Source: Torymus aiolomorphi (lineage: Eukaryota > Arthropoda > Insecta > Hymenoptera > Torymidae). From it: a stretch of 64,000 bases of DNA. A program made the position numbers and the translations under genes. The notes under the pieces were generated by a model. It was given only the letters and a program-made list of their open reading frames with translations. It was not told the DNA's origin and did not search any database. The stretch lies in contig CM070874.1 of NCBI GenBank assembly GCA_036365515.1, forward strand, positions 175,882,297 to 175,946,296, given 5' to 3'. This document shows positions 59,167-64,000 of the stretch, piece after piece. Numbering within the stretch: position 1 is the stretch's first letter; the number at the start of each line of letters is the position of its first letter.

Positions 59167-61701
59167 TTACCTTTTTAAATGTAACGTTCTTAACAGCTTT
59201 TTGTATATATTATTCAAATTTTGTGTATCTTCTATTCTATTGATAGTGTTATGATTTAAATTAATATGTAACATTTCGGAAATAATTCGTTTCGTGTAAT
59301 TGTTTTCCCTATCTAAAATTTGGATGTTTTTCCAGTCAACGATGTGTTTCATAGTTCTTTGGTGTGTTGCTATCACTGATTTGTTATTCTTATCTCTTTC
59401 ATGTTTTTTAATCCTATTTTTTAACATTCGCTTAGTTTCGCCAATATAAGTCGATGTACAAAACATACAATTTATCTTATAGACTACGCCACATGTTTCT
59501 GATTTTTCTATTTTATCCTTTCCTAATTTAATTATATTGTTCAATTTTTTGTTGATCAAAGGTACTGTGCGGATGTTATATTTGTTTAAAATATACGAAC
59601 ATTTTTTATAAAAGGTATTATTATATGGAATGGAGATTGTAGTTAGTGAACGGTTCTCATTATTAGTCTTTTTATTGTGATATTTGAGTTTTCGAAGTCT
59701 ATTTCGTATGTGTATGTTTATAAATTCAGAAGGATAATCGTTACATAAGAGAAGTTCTGTAATTTTGTGTATATTCGCGTCATGAAAACAAGTATCGGAT
59801 AAAAGAGTTGCTCTATCCACCAGGTTCGCAACGATGTTTATTTTTTGTTGTATGGTGTGGTTAGAATTATAATTTAACAGTCTCGATGATGCTGTTGTTT
59901 TTTGATACCAGTTAGTCAAAATTTGATTGTTTTTTCTCGTAAGACTGAGATCTAAAAAATTTATACTATGGTCTATTTCAGATTCGAATGTAAATTTAAG
60001 ATGAGTATTATACTTGTTAAACACTTGTAGAACTGTATCAACTTGATCGCTTTTTATACATAAAATTGTGTCGTCTACATATCTAAAGTAAAAGAGCGGA
60101 ATACAATCGTGTGTAATTTTTAATTCGCGCAAGCAGTCTGTTTCTAAATCTTCCATAACCATGTCAGCGAATAATGGTGAGATAGGAGAACCCATAGGTG
60201 TGCCAAATATTTGTTTATAAGTTCTATTGTTGAAAATGAAATATGTGTTGTCAAATAAAAAACAGACTATATTCAGAATCTCATGAAAAGGAATTTTGCA
60301 TTTATTGTGAATATGTGTGTAACGTCTGTCTATGCTTTCTAATACTAAATCGCACGGTATATTTGTAAACAGAGAGCAAACGTCCAAAGATAGAAGTACA
60401 TATGTACTGGGTATTATAATTTTACTGATTTTATCTTTCATCTCGAAACTATTATTAATATGAGAAAGCGGTTTCGGAATACAATTTTTTAATTCGTTGT
60501 AAATGATCTTAGATAAATAATGTGTTGGGCTACCAATAGTTGAAATGATAGGTCTTAGTGGAATACCTTCTTTATGGATTTTTGGAAGACCATATGCTCT
60601 AGGTAGTAGAGTGTTGGTTTGTGTGAGTTGGTTGTTATGATATTTTATTTGTAAGAAATCGTTATTGTTTAAATGCGCTAATTGTTTGTGAACATCTGAT
60701 TGTAACTTTGGCAATGGATTTTTCTTTATTAGTTTGTATGTATTATTATCTTTCAATAAGTCTATCATTTTACTCTGGTAATCCAACACATTCATACATA
60801 CGGTTAAATTACCCTTGTCCGCGTGTGTGAAAAATATATTAGAATTATGTTTTAGAAAACTTTTCGTTCTCGCTAAATCTGTAGAGAAAAGTTTTTCTTG
60901 GTGTGCTGTATGTATTACTTTTTTTTGATTATGTAACATAACAGTGGTTAAGTTCGCTCGGATTTCATTCTTAATATCGTTATGCAACTCTAAGTTTTTA
61001 AGGCTGCTTTCAACATTTTTGATTGTTGTTAGTATATCTGTTTTTGATATTTCTGATTTTACGTTATATTTTGGACCTAGTGATACAATATTAAGAACAG
61101 ATTCGGGTAATATTGTATTGGTTAGGTTTTTTACCCAGTTCTGTTTTTCAAACGAACTTTTGTTAACTGTTCTATTAATACTAATGAGGGCGTGTAATTT
61201 CTTTTGTAATTTATTTCTTAAATTTGAGTAAATGTGGAAACTAGTTTTTTCAGTTAAATAAAAGAAGGTTTCAAGTTTCGAGTGTTCGACAGGAGATTTT
61301 GAAATTTTAAATTTAAGCTTGTTAAGTTGTTTATGTAAAAAATAAATGTGGATGTGAATGTCCTTCAGTAAGAGTTTTAAATAACGGTAATGTAGCTTAT
61401 TCTTGTAGTTATTAAGTTGATCAGCGCAGCACTTACTGTAGAACGATGTGCAGTTGAAGCGTTTTACTGCGTTTCGAACGTTGTTTGGAAAAATATCCTG
61501 GTTTCTGCATTTGAGAAGGAAATTGTTACGGGCCTTAGCTTTTGCGAGCTCGTGTCTCATTTTTGACCAGGTTTTGAGGAGACGGGTGATACCGTACCCA
61601 TGTGTTATGGTGATGTGTTGGAAAAACTCCCCCTGATATGGAGTCTGGTCTCTTGTGGATCGAAGACCGAATATCGTATTATGTTGAGTGGCACCCTCCA
61701 T
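59167..61701 (-). CDS. PLE polyprotein: RT plus GIY-YIG, long intact ORF
   Basis: The frame is open for 873 codons from 61,788. The first 29 would come from the pseudo-LTR, so I prefer the internal ATG at 61,701 (MEGATQHN), giving 844 residues. In the 844 numbering: ADKGNLTV (294-301), YGLPKIHKEGIPLRPIIS (370-387), motif A LSLDVCSLFTNIP (437-449), motif B GTPMGSPISPLFADMVMEDL (500-519), catalytic FRYVDDTI (539-546), INFLDLSL (580-587), and GIY-YIG with GVVYKINCMFC (738-748) and TYIGETKRMLKNRIKKH (751-767). The residue before the final His of the RIxEH box is Lys instead of the usual Glu; the inverted partner still has Glu. RT looks intact. Endonuclease competence is doubtful if that Glu matters. 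Confidence 0.93.
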   Translation of the reverse strand: MEGATQHNTIFGLRSTRDQTPYQGEFFQHITITHGYGITRLLKTWSKMRHELAKAKARNNFLLKCRNQDIFPNNVRNAVKRFNCTSFYSKCCADQLNNYKNKLHYRYLKLLLKDIHIHIYFLHKQLNKLKFKISKSPVEHSKLETFFYLTEKTSFHIYSNLRNKLQKKLHALISINRTVNKSSFEKQNWVKNLTNTILPESVLNIVSLGPKYNVKSEISKTDILTTIKNVESSLKNLELHNDIKNEIRANLTTVMLHNQKKVIHTAHQEKLFSTDLARTKSFLKHNSNIFFTHADKGNLTVCMNVLDYQSKMIDLLKDNNTYKLIKKNPLPKLQSDVHKQLAHLNNNDFLQIKYHNNQLTQTNTLLPRAYGLPKIHKEGIPLRPIISTIGSPTHYLSKIIYNELKNCIPKPLSHINNSFEMKDKISKIIIPSTYVLLSLDVCSLFTNIPCDLVLESIDRRYTHIHNKCKIPFHEILNIVCFLFDNTYFIFNNRTYKQIFGTPMGSPISPLFADMVMEDLETDCLRELKITHDCIPLFYFRYVDDTILCIKSDQVDTVLQVFNKYNTHLKFTFESEIDHSINFLDLSLTRKNNQILTNWYQKTTASSRLLNYNSNHTIQQKINIVANLVDRATLLSDTCFHDANIHKITELLLCNDYPSEFINIHIRNRLRKLKYHNKKTNNENRSLTTISIPYNNTFYKKCSYILNKYNIRTVPLINKKLNNIIKLGKDKIEKSETCGVVYKINCMFCTSTYIGETKRMLKNRIKKHERDKNNKSVIATHQRTMKHIVDWKNIQILDRENNYTKRIISEMLHINLNHNTINRIEDTQNLNNIYKKLLRTLHLKR

Positions 61702-61714
61702 GTTTAATAATTTA

Positions 61715-61989
61715 AATGTTGTGAGGATCCTCGTGAGGGCCAATTCCCAGAAATAAATTTGAAAACAATCTTGAATACTAGATTGCAACGTTTTGTCAGG
61801 AAGTTCCCTGACCTCTTCAGGCTTTATTAAAAATATATAGAGTTAAAACACATACCAAAATAAAAATAAAAAACTAGTCAAATAAATTAAACACAATCTA
61901 TGCAAAAACCTTTACCTATAAATAGCTACGTCGATACTGGTAAGATACCAGTAGAATCGAGATGGTATGCAGAACATAATGCACGCTTC
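61715..61989 (-). repeat. PLE E pseudo-LTR 2
   Basis: Direct copy of 58,860-59,155, overlapping the 5' side of the ORF. Its hammerhead-like motif (61,784-61,820) has the core GAAA changed to AAAA, unlike the copies at 58,934 and 62,814. It is cut off at 'gcacgcttc', where the inverted copy begins. Confidence 0.85.
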
Positions 61990-62606
61990 ATGACGCGAAT
62001 ATACACAAAATTACAGAACTTCTCTTATGTAACGATTATCCTTCCGAATTTATAAACATACACATACGAAATAGACTTCGAAAACTCAAATATCACAATA
62101 AAAAGACTAATAATGAGAACCGTTCACTAACTACAATCTCCATTCCATATAATAATACCTTTTATAAAAAATGTTCGTATATTTTAAACAAATATAACAT
62201 CCGCACAGTACCTTTGATCAACAAAAAATTGAACAATATAATTAAATTAGGAAAGGATAAAATAGAAAAATCAGAAACATGTGGCGTAGTCTATAAGATA
62301 AATTGTATGTTTTGTACATCGACTTATATTGGCGAAACTAAGCGAATGTTAAAAAATAGGATTAAAGAACATGAAAGAGATAAGAATAACAAATCAGTGA
62401 TAGCAACACACCAAAGAACTATGAAACACATCGTTGACTGGAAAAACATCCAAATTTTAGATAGCGAAAACAATTACACGAAACGAATTATTTCCGAAAT
62501 GTTACATATTAATTTAAATCATAACACTATCAATAGAATAGAAGATACACAAAATTTGAATAATATATACAAAAAGCTGTTAAGAACGTTACATTTAAAA
62601 AGGTAA
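61990..62606 (+). pseudogene. PLE E inverted copy: RT tail plus GIY-YIG
   Basis: The frame is open from the junction (about 61,998) without an initiating ATG, through NDYPSEFINIHIRNRL and then IPYNNTFYKKCSYILNKYN. It continues into GVVYKINCMFC and TYIGETKRMLKNRIKEH, to the normal stop at 62,606. It is nearly identical to the C-terminal third of the long ORF; visible differences are Glu for Lys in the EH box and Ser for Arg in ILD(S/R)ENN. It lacks RT and cannot be autonomous. Confidence 0.88.
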
Positions 62607-62614
62607 ACAAGCGT

Positions 62615-62935
62615 GATTATATATAAACCCCAGCGAAGCGTGCATTATGTTCTGCATACCATCTCGACGCTACTGGTATCTTACCAGTATCGACGTAGCT
62701 ATTTATAGGTAAAGGTTTTTGCATAGATTGTGTTTAATTTATTTGACTAGTTTTTTATTTTTATTTTTGTATGTGTTTTAACTCTATATATTTTTAATAA
62801 AGCCTGAAGAGGTCAGGGAACTTCCTGACGAAACGTTGCAATCTAGTATTCAAGATTGTTTTCAAAATTTATTTCTGGGAATTGGCCCTCACGAGGATCC
62901 TCACAACATTTAAATTATTAAACATGGAGGGTGCC
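62615..62935 (+). repeat. PLE E pseudo-LTR 3 (inverted)
   Basis: Inverted copy of pLTR 1, carrying the hammerhead-like motif at 62,814-62,838 (CTGAAGAG, GTCAGG/CCTGAC, GAAACGTTGC). It is followed by 'aacatggagggtgcc', which matches the ORF start region. Confidence 0.85.
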
Positions 62936-62949
62936 ACTCAACATAATAA

Positions 62950-63345
62950 AATAAAGAATGTGTTGAGAAATCCAAAATCCTTCATGCATGTTATAAAGCC
63001 AGTATCGCCATAGCCAAATGCTTGAAAAAAATGTTTGTAGCAGCAACATTCCTATATTGATCTTCTTTTAATGTCTGATAAGGTGAACTTCTTTACTTGT
63101 CCTTCATTATTCTTTTTCACATATAATATTATTACTTAATAAAGAGAATACGACTGATACATATTTATTGCAGTGCATAACTGTTTTTACTTCAGAAAAT
63201 AAAATGTCAATTATATCATAGTGAGATTCAGGCAATGGCTGATAATGATAGCTTTCTGGCATAAGCGAAGGTTCCATAACATTTTTCTGCGCAATAGCAT
63301 ATATTTCGCTTCCTTTAAAAGTTGATTTAAATCTGTACACTAAAT
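62950..63345 (-). pseudogene. Unidentified minus-strand coding remnant
   Basis: After an acceptor-like tttag (63,345) the minus strand reads VYRFKSTFKGSEIYAIAQKN, then EPSLMPESYHYQPLPESHYD, to a stop at 63,107. Another frame continues EGQVKKFTLSDIKRRSI, stop, then QAFGYGDTGFITCMKDFGFL. PLE E then interrupts it. It reads like one protein with shifts, but I do not recognise the family. Confidence 0.3.
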
Positions 63346-63694
63346 TTTTTTTTGTAATAGTCAATATAGATTTAATTTTTCTTTAGTATCAATCCCTGTT
63401 ATTTTAAGTATAAAGTTTCCAATAAAAGTTCAAGTACTAAAAGCTATTTCTAAAACATTAATTCAACTGTCACACGTATTATTCAAACACTTTTAAAAAC
63501 TGATTTAAAATACCTTTATGTATCATAATACACTAAATGTTTACTCCAAAATCCGTTGGAAACAATGAAAATTAAGAACAACACTTTGTATAAAAAAGGT
63601 GCTGATGCTGATATCACAGTGTTTATATGAAATGACAGCTGTGCATGTTTACATTGCTTGCAGACTTTTACATAGGGTAAAATCAGCTCTGTTA
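63346..63694. other. AT-rich interval, nothing seen
   Basis: No supported feature. Confidence 0.4.
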
Positions 63695-63901
63695 CAGTGA
63701 ATCCACATTGCATGCCGTATGCTGTATGCCGTATGCCGTCAGAAAAAAAATTGTTGTCTGAAATCTATAGGATTTATAACTCTATGGTTATAAATCCTAT
63801 AGGAATTGTAACCATAGAGTTATAAATATCATAGATTTCGGACAACTATTTTTCTGACGGCATACGGCATACGGCATACGACATGCAATGTGGATTCACT
63901 G
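63695..63901. mobile_element. 207-bp palindromic MITE, TTA-flanked
   Basis: Ends are CAGTGAATCCACATTGCATG and its complement, with TTA immediately outside both (63,692-63,694 and 63,902-63,904). The arms are about 100 bp, with tandem CGTATGC units ('gtatgccgtatgccg') and an inner palindrome around 'ataactctatggttata'. Non-coding. Confidence 0.75.
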
Positions 63902-64000
63902 TTACAATAAAGGAGTGAGCTGTGAGTCTGTAAGAGGCTGTCGTTGATAAGTCAGGTTGTTACGGTGCCAACTTAACTGCTATATAAGTTTTAAAATCAA
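63902..64000. other. Window end, nothing seen
   Basis: No feature supported. Confidence 0.4.

Larger units (their letters stand above)
58852..62948 (-). mobile_element. Composite Penelope-like element E
   Basis: Flanked by the 13 bp direct repeat AAATAAAGAATGT (58,839-58,851 and 62,949-62,961). It holds three pseudo-LTRs: minus-oriented at 58,860-59,155 and 61,715-61,989, and plus-oriented at 62,615-62,935. The full ORF lies between the first two. From 61,990 to the end runs a 5'-truncated copy in the opposite orientation, whose last 25 bp repeat the start of the coding region. The junction (61,987-61,990) is direct with 'ttc' microhomology. The single target duplication shows that the composite inserted as one unit. 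Confidence 0.92.

Overview
The window is AT-rich, eukaryotic and almost entirely repetitive. It looks like accessory or heterochromatic DNA from an arthropod, most likely an insect. The case for that rests on decayed fragments of conserved animal genes (TOR, a class IX myosin motor, SF3A3), an intact mariner transposase, several Penelope-like retroelements (PLEs) with reverse transcriptase plus GIY-YIG endonuclease, tRNA-derived repeats with A and B boxes, and spliced transposase remnants with canonical GT-AG introns. A hymenopteran would fit, but the sequence does not prove it. There are no bacterial operons, rRNA genes or CRISPR arrays. I see no host gene that looks intact.

Layout. 0-4.1 kb: AAGCTT-rich satellite (about 386 bp units), a tRNA-derived SINE, and a TOR N-terminal pseudogene. 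4.2-9 kb: copy A of a segmental duplication (minisatellite, myosin pseudogene, TTAA-flanked foldback, start of a foldback array). It is interrupted by a 1.13 kb element whose ends carry arrays with an exact 10 bp period. 7.6-15.4 kb: array of roughly 1 kb foldback units, interrupted by a 5'-truncated PLE and an intact 1,294 bp mariner. 15.4-22 kb: short coding remnants (SF3A3 first exon, unidentified exons), minisatellites and palindromic repeats. 22.7-28.1 kb: MITEs, a hairpin-bearing 565 bp tandem array, and an ACGTCAT-array foldback. 28.2-33.9 kb: a LINE fragment and two PLE loci arranged as inverted repeats. 34.2-45.2 kb: copy B of the duplication. It is interrupted by an intact PLE (818 aa ORF, 16 bp target duplication) and by a 4,522 bp near-perfect palindrome with hAT-type ends and an 8 bp target duplication. 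46.6-47.2 kb: C-terminal exon of a DDE_1 transposase. 47.27-58.12 kb: a 10.8 kb region bounded by 1.04 kb inverted arms, holding a four-exon, now broken transposase-like gene, a Harbinger-like MITE and large minisatellites, and followed by (TA)106. 58.85-62.95 kb: a second PLE with a long intact ORF, three pseudo-LTRs and an inverted truncated partner, all inside one 13 bp target duplication. 63-64 kb: a coding remnant and a small MITE.

How it fits together. Nested insertions and paired empty/filled sites in copies A and B give a relative chronology. The most recent and most intact insertions are the mariner and the two long-ORF PLEs. PLE ends repeatedly carry a hammerhead-like motif. The longest PLE ORF has a Glu-to-Lys change at a conserved endonuclease position, while its truncated partner keeps Glu. 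The best candidates for something undescribed are the 4.5 kb hAT palindrome with a tRNA-like sequence in each arm, the 10 bp-phased array element, and the 10.8 kb long-TIR element with its spliced DDE-like gene.
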